Assembly: GCF_900100495.1 (NCBI RefSeq)
Contig: NZ_FNCT01000006.1
Coordinates: 186,001 to 250,000, forward strand
DNA: 64,000 nucleotides
Direction of reading: 5' to 3'
DNA from: Pseudomonas benzenivorans
Lineage (GTDB): Bacteria; Pseudomonadota; Gammaproteobacteria; Pseudomonadales; Pseudomonadaceae
In this document: piece by piece, positions 16,794 to 26,394 of the stretch
How the letters are laid out: each line of letters begins with the position of its first letter
Position numbering within the stretch: position 1 is the stretch's first letter
Made by a program: the position numbers and the translations under genes
Notes under the pieces: model-generated
Seen by the model: only the letters and a program-made list of their open reading frames with translations
Database searches by the model: none
Told to the model about the DNA's origin: nothing

Positions 16794-19550
16794 ATGCCAC
16801 GTATTTGCCTGGCGGTGCTGATGCTCTGGCTGTGCGGACCGGTGTGGGCCCTGCAGCCTGCCGCGCTGGATCGCGACGACCTGCGCCTGTCGCTCGGCTC
16901 CGCCATGGGCTACCTGGAAGACCCCGAGGGCCGGCTGACCCTGGAGCAGGTCAGGGACATCCCCGACGCTCGCTTCAAGCCGGTGCACGGCGACCATGCC
17001 AACCTCGGCAAGAACGACTCGGTCTGGTGGTTCAAGGTCCGCCTGATCAACAGCCTGGCGCATGACCTGGCCGGCTACCTGGAAGCCAACTACCCGCTGC
17101 TCGACCACATCCAGGTCTACCTGGCCGACCCGCAAGGCAACTGGCAGCTGCAGGAAAGCGGCGACCGCTACGCCTTCTCGCAGCGCCCGGTGCAGGTGCG
17201 CAACTTCTGGTTCCCGCTCGACCTGCCGCCCGGCAGCAACACCCTGCTGGTACGCGTAGAGACCACCAGCACGGTGTTCGTGCCGCTGTTCTTCAGCACC
17301 TACCACGCCAGCGCCGCCGCCCAGGAAAACCTCATGGGCATCAACGGCGCCTTCTACGGCGTGCTGTTCGCGATGTTCTGCTACAACCTGTTCCTGTTCC
17401 TCTCGCTGCGCGAGTCGGCGTATTTCTGGTACCTGGTGTACAACCTGAACATCGGTCTGTTCGCCGCCAGCTTCGACGGCATGCTGTTCAAGCTGCTGCC
17501 GGAGCACATCGGCTTGCAGTCGGTGAGCATCTACATCCTGATGTACCTGCACTGCCTCAGCGCCACCCAGTTCAGCCGCCATTTCCTGCACACCCGGCAG
17601 TACTTCCCGCGCCTCGACCTGGGCCTGCGCCTGTTCATGCTGGCAACCGTCGGCGGCCTGCTGTCGGTGCCGCTGATCGGCCTGCAGGCCTGGAATATCC
17701 TCGCCAGCCTGACGGTGCTGGCGGTGTCCCTGGTGCTGCTGCTCAGCGGCACCTACATCTGGCGCAAGGGCCTGCGCTACGGCTCCTACTACATCCTCGC
17801 CTGGGGCATCCTGCTGGCCTCCTTCATCATCGCCACCACCGGCTCGCTGGGCCTCGAGCTGTTCGGCCTGTATGGCGGGGCGGTGGTGAAGATCGGCGTG
17901 ACCATCGAGCTGATCACCCTGTCCATCGGCCTGGCCGACCGCATCAACCTGCTCAAGGAGGAAGGCTACCAGTCGCGCCGCGCCGCCGAGCAGGCGGAAT
18001 TCGAGAACCAGGCCAAGAGCCGCTTCCTGGCCATGATGAGTCACGAGATCCGCACCCCGTTGAACGGCGTGCTGGGCATGCTGCACCTGCTCAAGGAGAC
18101 CCCGCTGGATCGCAGCCAACGCTTCTACGTGGACACCATCTCCAGTTCCGGCAGTTCACTGATGGCGGTGATCAACGACATCCTCGACTATGCGCGGATC
18201 GAGTCGGGCAAGCTCAGCCTGGAACATATCGACTTCGACCTGGAAGAACTGATCTCCGACACCCTCAGACTGTTCACCGGGCAGGCGCTGGACAAGCGCC
18301 TGCGCCTCTACGTCAGCCTGGATGGCGGCGTGCCGCGGCGCATCCAGGGCGACCCGACGCGGCTCAAGCAGGTGCTGATGAACCTGATCAGCAATGCCCT
18401 GAAATTCACCGCCGAAGGCCATGTGGCGGTGAACGTCTGCCGCCGCAGCGACCCGCTCGGCGCGCCGCACCTGGTGTTTTCCGTCAGCGACAGCGGCATC
18501 GGCATCACCGAGCAGGCCCAGGCCCAGCTCTTCGAGTCCTTCTCCCAGGGCGACTCCAGCACCACCCGACGCTATGGTGGCAGCGGCCTCGGCCTGGCGA
18601 TCAGCAAGGAGCTGGTGGAAATGATGGGCGGCCGCATCGAGGTGCAAAGCACGCCCGGCCAAGGCACGCGCTTCGCCTTCGACATCCCCTTGCTGCATGA
18701 ACAAGCCGAAGCCGACCCCTTGAGCGAGTTGCTCCACGGCCGCACCGCGCTGCTCACCTCGCTCGACGGCCTGGGGCTGGACGCCTTGAGCCGCCTGCTC
18801 GGACGCTGGGGCATGCGCACCGAACGCTGCCAGAACCCGGAACGCTTGCACTGCTACCTGGAGGAGTTCGCCACCCCGCCGCTGCTGGTGCTGATCGCGC
18901 CCTGGCCCGGCAGCGCCCAGCAGTGGTTGGAATCCCTGCACCCCTACCTGCAGCCCGGCCAACGGGTGCTGCTGCTATGCCCGCCGCAACAATGCCAGCA
19001 ACTGCCGTCCGGCGGCGGCCTGCACCTGCTCAGCCTGGCGCAACCGCTGGCGATCACCGCCCTGCGCCAAGCCCTGCTGGAACTCTACGAAGAGCGCCGC
19101 GCCGAGGTCCGCAGCCTACCCCAGGAGGTGCGCGACGACGGCGACGCCGCACCGTGCATCCTGGTCGCCGAAGACAATCCGGTGAACCAACTGGTGGTCC
19201 AGGGTTTCCTGAAGAAGCGCGGCTACAACGTGCGCCTGGTGGCCAACGGGCTGGCCGCGGTCAACGACTACCAGCGCGACCCGGCGGCCATCCAGCTGAT
19301 CCTGATGGACTGTGAAATGCCCGAGATGGACGGTTTCGAAGCGACCCGGCAGATCCGCCGCCTGGAGTCGCAGCGCAGGCTCCCGGCAGTGCCGATCGTC
19401 GCCCTGACCGCGCATATCCTCGACGAACACCGCCAGCACGGCAGCGCGGTCGGCATGGACGACTTTCTCGGCAAGCCGCTGGACAGCGCCCAGCTGTACA
19501 GCACCCTGGAGCGCTATCTAGTCGGGCAGGTGGTGGATACGCCGCGCTGA
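16794..19550 (+). CDS. 7TMR-DISM hybrid sensor histidine kinase/response regulator
   Basis: The 918-residue membrane sensor has, in order, a signal peptide (1 to about 21), a periplasmic DISMED2 beta-sandwich (about 35-165) and seven hydrophobic spans (about 180-385). A short coiled coil, HisKA with H417 in [12 protein letters not shown], and an HATPase (N-box about 518-538, [19 protein letters not shown]) follow. A C-terminal REC domain has D839 in [13 protein letters not shown]. It therefore senses a periplasmic or membrane cue, possibly carbohydrate-like, and relays phosphate through an external HPt protein, since none is encoded here. ATG 16794 has AAGGGGAG ahead of it. The same kinase type follows the NAGGN genes in PAO1, suggesting a link to osmotic signalling. 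Confidence 0.92.
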   Translation: MPRICLAVLMLWLCGPVWALQPAALDRDDLRLSLGSAMGYLEDPEGRLTLEQVRDIPDARFKPVHGDHANLGKNDSVWWFKVRLINSLAHDLAGYLEANYPLLDHIQVYLADPQGNWQLQESGDRYAFSQRPVQVRNFWFPLDLPPGSNTLLVRVETTSTVFVPLFFSTYHASAAAQENLMGINGAFYGVLFAMFCYNLFLFLSLRESAYFWYLVYNLNIGLFAASFDGMLFKLLPEHIGLQSVSIYILMYLHCLSATQFSRHFLHTRQYFPRLDLGLRLFMLATVGGLLSVPLIGLQAWNILASLTVLAVSLVLLLSGTYIWRKGLRYGSYYILAWGILLASFIIATTGSLGLELFGLYGGAVVKIGVTIELITLSIGLADRINLLKEEGYQSRRAAEQAEFENQAKSRFLAMMSHEIRTPLNGVLGMLHLLKETPLDRSQRFYVDTISSSGSSLMAVINDILDYARIESGKLSLEHIDFDLEELISDTLRLFTGQALDKRLRLYVSLDGGVPRRIQGDPTRLKQVLMNLISNALKFTAEGHVAVNVCRRSDPLGAPHLVFSVSDSGIGITEQAQAQLFESFSQGDSSTTRRYGGSGLGLAISKELVEMMGGRIEVQSTPGQGTRFAFDIPLLHEQAEADPLSELLHGRTALLTSLDGLGLDALSRLLGRWGMRTERCQNPERLHCYLEEFATPPLLVLIAPWPGSAQQWLESLHPYLQPGQRVLLLCPPQQCQQLPSGGGLHLLSLAQPLAITALRQALLELYEERRAEVRSLPQEVRDDGDAAPCILVAEDNPVNQLVVQGFLKKRGYNVRLVANGLAAVNDYQRDPAAIQLILMDCEMPEMDGFEATRQIRRLESQRRLPAVPIVALTAHILDEHRQHGSAVGMDDFLGKPLDSAQLYSTLERYLVGQVVDTPR

Positions 19551-19572
19551 GGGACGCGGGAGAAACAACTCC

Positions 19573-19643
19573 GTAGCCTGGATCAGCCTAGGCGTAATCC
19601 GGAAGACCGTTTCCCGGATTACGCTGGCGCTAATCCAGGCTAC
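19573..19643. repeat. Inverted repeat family A (GGCGCTAATCCAGGCTAC), copy 1
   Basis: GTAGCCTGGAT...GGCGTAATCCGG faces CCGGATTACGCTGGCGCTAATCCAGGCTAC. Related copies are at 20195, 20825, 44563 and 44668, always intergenic. Confidence 0.8.
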
Positions 19644-19729
19644 GACTCGTCAAGCCCACGGCGACATAAGACATGGCCAGCCTGCCCCTGGCGCGTTAGC
19701 ATCGCCGCTGCGTTCTGGAGAGCCCTGCC

Positions 19730-19969
19730 GTGTTGATCCCCCCGCACCTGTTGCAAGCCGACACCCTCACCCGCCTGATCGAGGACTTCGTCACCCGCGA
19801 CGGCACCGATAACGGCGACGAGACCCCGCTGGAAACCCGTGTGCAACGGGTGCGCCGCGCCCTGGACAAGGGCGAGGCGGTGATCGTTTTCGACCCGGAA
19901 AGCCAGCAATGCCAACTGGCGCTGAAGCGCGACGTGCCCAAGGAATGGCTGCAGGAGCCCGGCGAATAA
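19730..19969 (+). CDS. YheU family protein (UPF0270)
   Basis: The 79-residue protein (MLIPPHLLQADTLTRLIEDF at its start) matches the UPF0270/YheU family, with EDFVTRDGTDNGDETPLE being the conserved central motif. The function is unknown; it is a small soluble protein. The start is GTG 19730, immediately followed by TTG-ATC-CCC (Leu-Ile-Pro), which gives exactly the family N-terminus; GGAG lies 11 bases upstream. It stands alone between two intergenic repeats. Confidence 0.88.
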   Translation: MLIPPHLLQADTLTRLIEDFVTRDGTDNGDETPLETRVQRVRRALDKGEAVIVFDPESQQCQLALKRDVPKEWLQEPGE

Positions 19970-20066
19970 CCGCTGCGCCGCGCCCATATACGGATGCAAC
20001 CCGGGGAGGGCCCGACGCATTCGGAAAATCCCCGGATTTCATCCGGGCCACGGTTCTCGGGCATTC

Positions 20067-20137
20067 CGTAGGAGCGGCCCATGGCCGCGATAGGCCATGC
20101 CGGCAAAAAAGCATCGCGGGCATGGCCCGCTCCTACG
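20067..20137. repeat. REP-type inverted pair
   Basis: CGTAGGAGCGGCCCATGGCC is mirrored by GGGCATGGCCCGCTCCTACG. It is one of two repeats filling the 316-base gap 19970-20285; no gene is seen in that gap. Confidence 0.8.
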
Positions 20138-20194
20138 TTATGCGGGCCTTGGCAACAGAGCATTTCACTGGCAAAACGGGAAGAGTCCATATAT

Positions 20195-20258
20195 GGATTA
20201 GCCTAGGCGTAATCCGGGAAACCGTTCCCCGGATTACGCTGGCGCTAATCCAGGCTAC
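20195..20258. repeat. Inverted repeat family A, copy 2
   Basis: Same unit as 19573-19643 (GGATTACGCTGGCGCTAATC core), with an inverted GGATTAGCCTAGGCGTAATC arm. Confidence 0.8.
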
Positions 20259-20285
20259 AACTGCGACGCAGTAGGGTGGCTTGCC

Positions 20286-20714
20286 TTAGCCGCGTCCGCC
20301 GCCTTCGCGCTCCCAGGCGCAGCGCACCCGCAGCTCGCCCTCCTCAGGGCTGTGCAGGCCGTTGTCCGACTCCCAGCGAAAGGTATGCGTGCCGTTCAGC
20401 TCGGTCTCCAGGTGCACCACCGCGCTGGCCCAGTACAGGCGCTTGAGCAGCGCCTCGAACTGCTCGATCCACAGGCTCCACTCGTACTCCACGGCCTGGT
20501 AGCTGGCACCGAAGTGAATCACCTGGGTCTGGTACAGGCCATCGCCCGGCTGCCGGCAGAAGGCAAACATCTCGCGGCCCAGGAACGGCCAGGCATCGCC
20601 GGCCGGCAGCGCGTCCAGCACCTGACGGTTGATCTCGCGACGCAAACGGCACTCCGCCGGGCTGTCGGACGGCCAGTCGCGGATGCAGCCATAGACGATG
20701 GATTCAGACTCCAC
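20286..20714 (-). CDS. Conserved hypothetical protein (142 residues)
   Basis: I do not recognise a named family. The protein is acidic and aromatic-rich, with no signal peptide or membrane segment; ESIVYGCIRDWPSDSPAECR opens it and YEWSLWIEQFEALLKRLYW lies in the middle. The central and C-terminal parts look like alternating strands (VVHLETELNGTHTFRWES). The frame can also start at TTG 20735, but GTG 20714 is preceded by TGGAG at suitable distance and gives the more protein-like N-terminus. Codon usage is normal for the window, so it is a real gene. It is flanked by intergenic repeats on both sides. Confidence 0.7.
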   Translation of the reverse strand: MESESIVYGCIRDWPSDSPAECRLRREINRQVLDALPAGDAWPFLGREMFAFCRQPGDGLYQTQVIHFGASYQAVEYEWSLWIEQFEALLKRLYWASAVVHLETELNGTHTFRWESDNGLHSPEEGELRVRCAWEREGGGRG

Positions 20715-20824
20715 ACCGGCACTCCAGAAAATCAAGGCTGCCTTCTATCACAGCGCCGCGGGTCAAGAAAGGAACTGCAGGGAAACTTTGCCGGTTGCGG
20801 GCGAAAAGGCCGGAGATTCATGGA

Positions 20825-20891
20825 TGGATTGGCCTAGGCGTAATCCGGGCGACGGTTCCCCCGGATTACGCTGGCGCTAATCCAGGCTACG
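20825..20891. repeat. Inverted repeat family A, copy 3
   Basis: GGATTGGCCTAGGCGTAATCC and the facing GGATTACGCTGGCGCTAATCC arms, between the hypothetical gene and the MFS transporter gene. Confidence 0.8.
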
Positions 20892-20900
20892 ACTCTGCTT

Positions 20901-22061
20901 TCACCGCGCGGCGCGCCGCGGCTCGACGCTCAGCCGCCAGGCCAGCAGCGTCATCAGCACCGCCAGGCTGGTCAGCACGACAAAGGGCAGTTGGTAGTGG
21001 CCGGCCAGGTCGCGCGCCAGGCCGGTCAGGATCGGCGTCAGGCTGGCCATGCCGTAGCCCATGCAGAGCATCATCGCGGTCCAGCGGCTGACCGCCAGCG
21101 GCGAGCCGGCCTCGTACAGCGGCAGCACCAGCGACAGGGCGAAGGAGCCGCCCAGGCCGAAACCTATGCTCAGTGCCCACAGCTCCGGCATGAAAGTCGG
21201 CATGAAGGTGATCATCGCCAGGCTCGTGGCCGACACCAGGCCGCAGGCCATCAGCAGCAGGTAGCGATTGTCGAAACGCTGCGCCAGCCAGGGCAGCAGG
21301 AAGGAGCTGGGCAGGCCCATCAACATCGAGATACTGAACAGCGTGTTGCTGCGCAGCAGCGTCAGGCCGGCCTCGTGGTAACGCGCCACCACCCAAGTCG
21401 CCAGGGCATAGAACAGCCCGGCCTGAATTGCGAAGAAGCAACTGATCAACCAGGCCCGCGCTTGCTTCCACGGCAAGCCGATCCTGGCCTCCCTGGTATC
21501 CACCGATTCCCGCTGATTCGGCAGGCGCCACCACAACAACAGGCCGAGCAGCGCGGGCAGCGCCCAAACCGCCAGCCCGTGCGTCCAGCTATCGCCGAGC
21601 AGTTGCGTCGCCGGCGCCGTCAGCACCGCCCCGCCGGCCCCGCCAATCGCCATACCCAGGGAATACCAACCCACCACGCGACCCATCTGGCCGACGAAGT
21701 GGCGCTTGATAAAACCGGAGAGCAACGGCCCGGCGATGGCGATCGCCGCGCCGAGCAGCACCGCGCTGGCGATCAGGATCGAACCGACCTGGCCGGCCAG
21801 GCGCAGCAGCAAGGCCAACGTGATCAGCCCCATGCACGCTGCAATGGTGCGCTCAAGGCCCAGGCCAAGGGCCAGACGCGGGGCGACGGGCGCCAGCAGG
21901 CCCATGCACAGCACCGGCAGGGCCGTGGTCAGGCTGATCAGGCTACGGCTCAGCGCCAGCTCAGCGGCGATCCGCTCGATCAGCGGCGCCAGGGAGGTGA
22001 TGCCGGGGCGCAAATTGATCGCCGCCAACACCAGGGCCAGCAGCAGAACGATGGGTTTCAC
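20901..22061 (-). CDS. MFS transporter, CynX/NimT type
   Basis: The 386-residue protein has about 12 hydrophobic spans and the CynX/NimT hallmarks: LALVLAAINLRPGITSLAPL in the first helix and GPLLSGFIKRHFVGQMGRVV at the loop after helix 4. Relatives handle cyanate or 2-nitroimidazole resistance; the substrate here is unknown. The start is GTG 22061 (MKPIVLLLALVLAAIN); no good ribosome-binding site precedes it, so the start is only moderately certain. It is transcribed in the same direction as the SDR gene upstream, 123 bases away. Confidence 0.88.
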   Translation of the reverse strand: MKPIVLLLALVLAAINLRPGITSLAPLIERIAAELALSRSLISLTTALPVLCMGLLAPVAPRLALGLGLERTIAACMGLITLALLLRLAGQVGSILIASAVLLGAAIAIAGPLLSGFIKRHFVGQMGRVVGWYSLGMAIGGAGGAVLTAPATQLLGDSWTHGLAVWALPALLGLLLWWRLPNQRESVDTREARIGLPWKQARAWLISCFFAIQAGLFYALATWVVARYHEAGLTLLRSNTLFSISMLMGLPSSFLLPWLAQRFDNRYLLLMACGLVSATSLAMITFMPTFMPELWALSIGFGLGGSFALSLVLPLYEAGSPLAVSRWTAMMLCMGYGMASLTPILTGLARDLAGHYQLPFVVLTSLAVLMTLLAWRLSVEPRRAAR

Positions 22062-22184
22062 ACGCGGTTCAACATGATGGCGGCGAGGCAGGCCGGGGCC
22101 GCCACCCTAACGCCGAGGCGGCTGCGGAGCAAGCCCGGGAACGCTATAAACTGACCGAATGGTCAGCCCTCCGCAGTCGGCGGA

Positions 22185-22994
22185 TCAGCCCTGCCTGGCC
22201 TTGCTGCGCATCTTGTCGGCCATGCTGGTCATCTCGTCGTAGAGCAGCTGCGGGTTCTTCTGCTTGATCGCCCAGGCCATCCGCCCCTGCTCGTGGGGCA
22301 GGATCATGAACTCGCCCTTGGCCATCTGCTGATAGATGTAGTCGGCGATATCCGCGGCGCTGATCGGCGAGCTTTCCAGCAGCTTGCCGACCTGGGCCTT
22401 CATCGCCGGCGTCGGGCCGCGGAAGGAGTCGAGCAGGTTGGTCTGGAAGAACGACGGGCAGACCACATGCACGCCGATTTCCTGCTGCTTCAGCTCGATC
22501 AGCAGGCTCTCCGACAGTGCCACCACACCGGCCTTGGCGACGTTGTAGTTGCTCATCGCCGGGCCCTGCATCAAGGCCGCCATCGAGGCGATGTTGACGA
22601 TCTTGCCCTTGCTGCGCTCGAGCAGCGGCAGGAACGCCTTGCAGCCCTTGACCACGCCCATCAGGTTGATCGCGATCTGCCAATCCCAGTCCTCCAGCGA
22701 CAGCTCGCTGAAGAAGCCGCCCGAGGCCACGCCGGCGTTGTTGACGATCACATCGATGCCGCCGAACTTCTCCTCGCAGGCCTGCGCCAGCGCCGTCAGC
22801 TGACTGTAGTCGCGCACATCGCAACGTTGGGTAAAGCCCTCGCCGCCGGCATCACGCACCAGTTTCAGGGTCTCGGCAAGGCCCACCTCGTTGACGTCGG
22901 CCAACGCCAGGTGCCAGCCTTCGCGCGCCCACCGCAGGGCGATTTCACGACCCAAACCCGAACCTGCGCCGGTAATCATCATGCGATTTTGCAT
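22185..22994 (-). CDS. SDR-family NAD(P)-dependent oxidoreductase
   Basis: The 269-residue classical short-chain dehydrogenase has the cofactor motif TGAGSGLGREIA near the N-terminus, NNAGVASGG, and the catalytic set Ser in NIASMAALMQG with Tyr/Lys in SNYNVAKAG. The C-terminal half (CPSFFQTNLLDSFRG) resembles acyl-alcohol or lipid-type SDRs, but the substrate is not determinable. ATG 22994 (MQNRMMITGAG) was chosen; upstream frame to 23066 is not coding-like. It probably forms a short transcription unit with the MFS gene. Confidence 0.87.
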   Translation of the reverse strand: MQNRMMITGAGSGLGREIALRWAREGWHLALADVNEVGLAETLKLVRDAGGEGFTQRCDVRDYSQLTALAQACEEKFGGIDVIVNNAGVASGGFFSELSLEDWDWQIAINLMGVVKGCKAFLPLLERSKGKIVNIASMAALMQGPAMSNYNVAKAGVVALSESLLIELKQQEIGVHVVCPSFFQTNLLDSFRGPTPAMKAQVGKLLESSPISAADIADYIYQQMAKGEFMILPHEQGRMAWAIKQKNPQLLYDEMTSMADKMRSKARQG

Positions 22995-23159
22995 ACGGAA
23001 GTCGCCTTGTAGTGCTGTGAGAGATGGAGCGAGTGTAGCCAAGGAAATGCCCCGCCCCACGCACAATCAGGCTGATGAATGACCCAGGCAAACCGCAACC
23101 AACGACCGGCGCCGGCAACGCCGAAGGGCGGCGCAGCGACCCGCGCGGGTGGTCCCGCC

Positions 23160-23267
23160 GGCAATTGAGCGGATCACCGCCCACTCCGAGTCATGTCCGT
23201 CTTGATGCTCCAGCACCAAACGAATCGCTCGCTCGCGGACCTCCGGGGGAATACTTCGTTGTTGCAT
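23160..23267 (-). pseudogene. IS3-type transposase OrfA remnant
   Basis: The minus-strand frame from ATG 23267 encodes MQQRSIPPEVRERAIRLVLE then HQDGHDSEWAVIRSIA, the N-terminus of IS3-family OrfA helix-turn-helix proteins. After about 36 codons the similarity stops abruptly at a GC-rich unrelated tail, so only the first third of OrfA survives and OrfB is absent. It sits in the 458-base non-coding gap next to the O-antigen locus end, where insertion-sequence activity is common. Confidence 0.7.
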
Positions 23268-23339
23268 TCATGGCTCCATCCTCTCAAGAGTTGGAGCCTC
23301 CGGGAAAACCGGGGCGGTTCACGGCTGCGGCAGGTCTGT

Positions 23340-23413
23340 GTAGGGTGCGCTGTGCGCACCACTGGAAACCGGATGCCTGGTGCTCGCGACCTAGGTGGCC
23401 CCGCGCACCCTAC
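23340..23413. repeat. Inverted repeat with GTAGGGTGCG ends
   Basis: GTAGGGTGCGCTGTGCGCACC and the facing GGTGGCCCCGCGCACCCTAC form a hairpin-capable element downstream of wbpM. A related copy lies at 47367-47402. Confidence 0.7.
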
Positions 23414-23452
23414 GAGCCGGAGCCATCGAAACAATAATTTTGAGACAGTTCA

Positions 23453-25450
23453 CTAAGGCTCGATCCGCCGCTGCTGGTGTATCCAGTCCACGATTGCGCC
23501 GTCCGGCGTATAGCCGCTCACCGTTTCGCGCAGCAACTGGCGCACCCGGTCGTAGTCATCGCACTCGACCGCCCCGAGCAGATCCGCCAGCACCTTCTTG
23601 AAGGCGTCCCAGGACAGGCACTCTTCGTTGGCGCGCATGATCATCGGGTGATCGGTCGGGCTGACGTTGTCGCCAATCAGCAACTCCTCGTAGAGCTTCT
23701 CGCCAGGGCGCAAACCGGTGAACTCGACGGCAATGTCACCATGCGGGTTCTTCTCCGAGCGTACGCTGAGCCCGCTCAGGTGAATCATCTTCTCCGCCAG
23801 GTCGACGATCTTCACCGGCTGGCCCATGTCCAGCACGAACACATCGCCGCCCTGCCCCATGGCGCCGGCCTGGATCACCAGTTGCGCCGCCTCAGGGATG
23901 GTCATGAAGTAGCGGGTGATATTCGGGTGAGTCACGGTGACGGGGCCGCCGTGTTTGATCTGCTCGTGGAAGCGCGGAATCACCGAGCCGGAAGAGCCCA
24001 ATACGTTGCCGAAACGAACCATGGTGAAGCGGGTCTTGTTGACCTGGTGCACGCCCTCGTCATCCCGAAACAGCACGGGCGCGGGCTCCTTGCTCAAGGC
24101 TTGCAACACCATTTCCGCCAGACGCTTGGTGCTGCCCATCACGTTGGTCGGGCGGACGGCCTTGTCGGTGGAAATCAGCACGAAATGCTCGACCCCGGCC
24201 CTGACCGCCGCCTGCGCCGTGTGCAGGCTGCCCAGCGCATTGTTCAGCACCCCCTCGGCGATGTTGTGCTCGACCATCGGCACATGCTTGTATGCCGCCG
24301 CGTGGTAAACCGTATTGACCGCCCAGGTACGCATCACATCCAGCACGCGCCCGGGATTGCGAATGGACCCCAGGATCGGCACCAGGCGCACAGGCAATGA
24401 CTCACGCCGAATCCGCTGCTCCAGCTCACTATGGATGCTGTAGAGGTTGAATTCGCTGTGCTCGAACAACAGCAGCGTGGTCGGCCCACTGGCGACGATC
24501 TGCCGGCACAGTTCCGAGCCGATCGAGCCACCCGCACCGGTGACCATCACCACCTGGCCGCGGATGCAACGCTCGAACAGCGCCTGCTGCGGCGGTACCG
24601 GATCGCGCCCGAGCAGGTCGGCGATGTCGACTTCCTGCACGTCCTCGACCTTGACCCGGCCGCTGGCCAGGTCCATGAAGCCTGGCACGCTGCGGACATG
24701 CAGGGGGAAGGCTTCCAGCAGCTCGAGAATCTCGCGACGCCGCGCCCGCGTGGCCGAGGGGATGGCCAGGAGGATTTCCTGTGCGCCGGTCTGCTCGACC
24801 ATCTGCTGGATGTGCTTGGGCTTGAACACCTGCAAGCCGGCGATCACCCGTGTGGCGATATCGTCATCGTCGTCGATGAACGCCACCGGCCGCATGGCCC
24901 GTCCCATGCGCAACGCTGCGACCAGTTGGTTGCCCGCCGCCCCCGCACCGTAGACGGCCACCTTGGGTAGATGATCGCCTCGGTTGATGAAAGGCACTTG
25001 CTGCGAGGCCACGTACCAGTCGCCCATGAAGTACTGGCGCATGGCCAGTCGCAATCCCCCGACCAACACCAGGCTCAGCCACCAGTAATTGAACACCAGG
25101 GAACGCGGCACCACAGCCGGAGGCGCGCGATGCCAATACACCACCAAGGCCAGAACCAGGGCGGAGAGCGTCACGGCCTTGAAAATCGTGATCAAGGCAT
25201 CGTTGCCGAAATAGCGCATCACCGCCCGGTACATGCCGAACTTGATGAACACGGGAATGGCAATGAGCGGGGTCGCTACAAACAACCACGCATGTTCGGC
25301 AAAGGGGCTGATCGGCTTATCCAGTCCCAAGCGCACGGCAAACGCCAACCACAGCGCCAGCCACACCAACGCCACATCGGTGATCACCTGCAGCAAACGC
25401 TTATCACGACGCGATAATCCCAATAGCCCGCTACGCAGCTTGTGCATCAT
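23453..25450 (-). CDS. wbpM: UDP-GlcNAc C6-dehydratase WbpM
   Basis: WbpM converts UDP-GlcNAc to the 4-keto-6-deoxy intermediate for QuiNAc/FucNAc. The 665-residue length equals PAO1 WbpM. Four N-terminal hydrophobic spans (about residues 15-130) anchor it in the inner membrane, followed by a first Rossmann motif (VAVYGAGAAGNQLVAALRMG) and the catalytic SDR domain (VTGAGGSIGSELCRQI). The catalytic triad is Ser-Met-Lys rather than Ser-Tyr-Lys (STDKAVRPTNVMGSTKRLAE), as known for WbpM. ATG 25450 gives the family N-terminus MMHKLRSGLLGL. It is the last gene of the O-antigen locus, as in P. aeruginosa. Confidence 0.96.
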   Translation of the reverse strand: MMHKLRSGLLGLSRRDKRLLQVITDVALVWLALWLAFAVRLGLDKPISPFAEHAWLFVATPLIAIPVFIKFGMYRAVMRYFGNDALITIFKAVTLSALVLALVVYWHRAPPAVVPRSLVFNYWWLSLVLVGGLRLAMRQYFMGDWYVASQQVPFINRGDHLPKVAVYGAGAAGNQLVAALRMGRAMRPVAFIDDDDDIATRVIAGLQVFKPKHIQQMVEQTGAQEILLAIPSATRARRREILELLEAFPLHVRSVPGFMDLASGRVKVEDVQEVDIADLLGRDPVPPQQALFERCIRGQVVMVTGAGGSIGSELCRQIVASGPTTLLLFEHSEFNLYSIHSELEQRIRRESLPVRLVPILGSIRNPGRVLDVMRTWAVNTVYHAAAYKHVPMVEHNIAEGVLNNALGSLHTAQAAVRAGVEHFVLISTDKAVRPTNVMGSTKRLAEMVLQALSKEPAPVLFRDDEGVHQVNKTRFTMVRFGNVLGSSGSVIPRFHEQIKHGGPVTVTHPNITRYFMTIPEAAQLVIQAGAMGQGGDVFVLDMGQPVKIVDLAEKMIHLSGLSVRSEKNPHGDIAVEFTGLRPGEKLYEELLIGDNVSPTDHPMIMRANEECLSWDAFKKVLADLLGAVECDDYDRVRQLLRETVSGYTPDGAIVDWIHQQRRIEP

Positions 25451-25483
25451 CCTTTCCACCACTCCAGCCGTGCCTCAATACAT

Positions 25484-26068
25484 TCACTGCGCAATCAACG
25501 CCGTACCCGGCGCCAAAACCACACCTTCGGCTACCACTACCTGGTAGCCCGCACAACAACCCGCTTGCAGCCAAGCCCGCGCACCTATACGCACGCCACC
25601 AGCCAGATGCACACCAACGCCCAAGTGGGCGAAATCACCCAACGCCGCATCATGGTCGACGGTCACATGGGCATTGACGATAACGCCCTTGCCGATCCGA
25701 ACATCCACCCCGACCATGGCCAACGCCATCACCGCACTGCCCTCCCCCAGATCTGCACTAGGGCTCACAGAGGCGGCCGGATGCACCACCGTGGCCGACG
25801 GCAAGCCACAGGCTTGCAGCCTAGCCAGCCACTGCTCACGCAAGGCATTGTTGCCCACCGCGGCAATGGCCGCATCCACCTTTCCAGCCACATCGACCAG
25901 GGTGCTACTGCTGGCGACCACCGGGCAGCCGAAAGATTCTTGCAGCTGTGGCCAACGGTCATCCGCAAAACAGACCCGTTGCCACTTTCCCGACAACAAC
26001 GCCGCCTCGGCCACGGCCTTGCCATGCCCACCTGCGCCGAGAATCAACAGTGTTTTTTTCAAGGCCAT
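25484..26068 (-). CDS. NeuD/PglD-type sugar acetyltransferase
   Basis: The 194-residue protein has an N-terminal nucleotide-sugar-binding Rossmann-like part (LLILGAGGHGKAVAEAAL) and a C-terminal left-handed beta-helix with the catalytic His in VNAHVTVDHDAALGDFAHLG. This is the NeuD/PglD arrangement that N- or O-acetylates an amino sugar or sialic-type sugar. It lies between wbpL and wbpM, where many P. aeruginosa serotypes have no gene. It could serve as the VioB-like N-acetyltransferase for dTDP-Qui4N or modify the WbpM product; neither can be decided from sequence. ATG 26068 (MALKKTLLILGAGG) is chosen; the frame upstream to 26263 is A+T-rich and not protein-like. Confidence 0.85.
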   Translation of the reverse strand: MALKKTLLILGAGGHGKAVAEAALLSGKWQRVCFADDRWPQLQESFGCPVVASSSTLVDVAGKVDAAIAAVGNNALREQWLARLQACGLPSATVVHPAASVSPSADLGEGSAVMALAMVGVDVRIGKGVIVNAHVTVDHDAALGDFAHLGVGVHLAGGVRIGARAWLQAGCCAGYQVVVAEGVVLAPGTALIAQ

Positions 26069-26265
26069 ATCCCAATTACGTGTCGCATAAGGGGTAATGC
26101 TTTTGTCGGAGCGGAGGGGACGCCTAGTCTTTATCCGCGAAAATCTACGCAGCAACGACAAAGCCTCGCGGATCAATCCACTCTCATCAAACAACATCCA
26201 AGCCATTGATTTTAAATTAAATAACCTTTCAGCTTGCATGCCTCTTACAGGAAAAAACCTCAACC

Positions 26266-26332
26266 CTGTAGGAGCCAGCTTGCTGGCGATGCTTTTCGTC
26301 GCCTGGGATCGCCAGCAAGCAGGCTCCTACAG
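26266..26332. repeat. REP-type palindromic element in the wbpL/acetyltransferase gap
   Basis: CCTGTAGGAGCCAGCTTGC and its inverted partner GCAAGCAGGCTCCTACAGG enclose a hairpin. The remaining gap 26069-26394 is A+T-rich and has no gene. Confidence 0.8.
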
Positions 26333-26394
26333 GGTGCGCCCCCAATCATTTCACCAACCACAATAATTTCTCGAGAGCACACTGGAGCATTCCC

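Noticed and set aside
23453..25450. Loss of the catalytic Tyr in WbpM
   Set aside because: The Ser-Met-Lys triad is the known state of active WbpM enzymes, not a defect.
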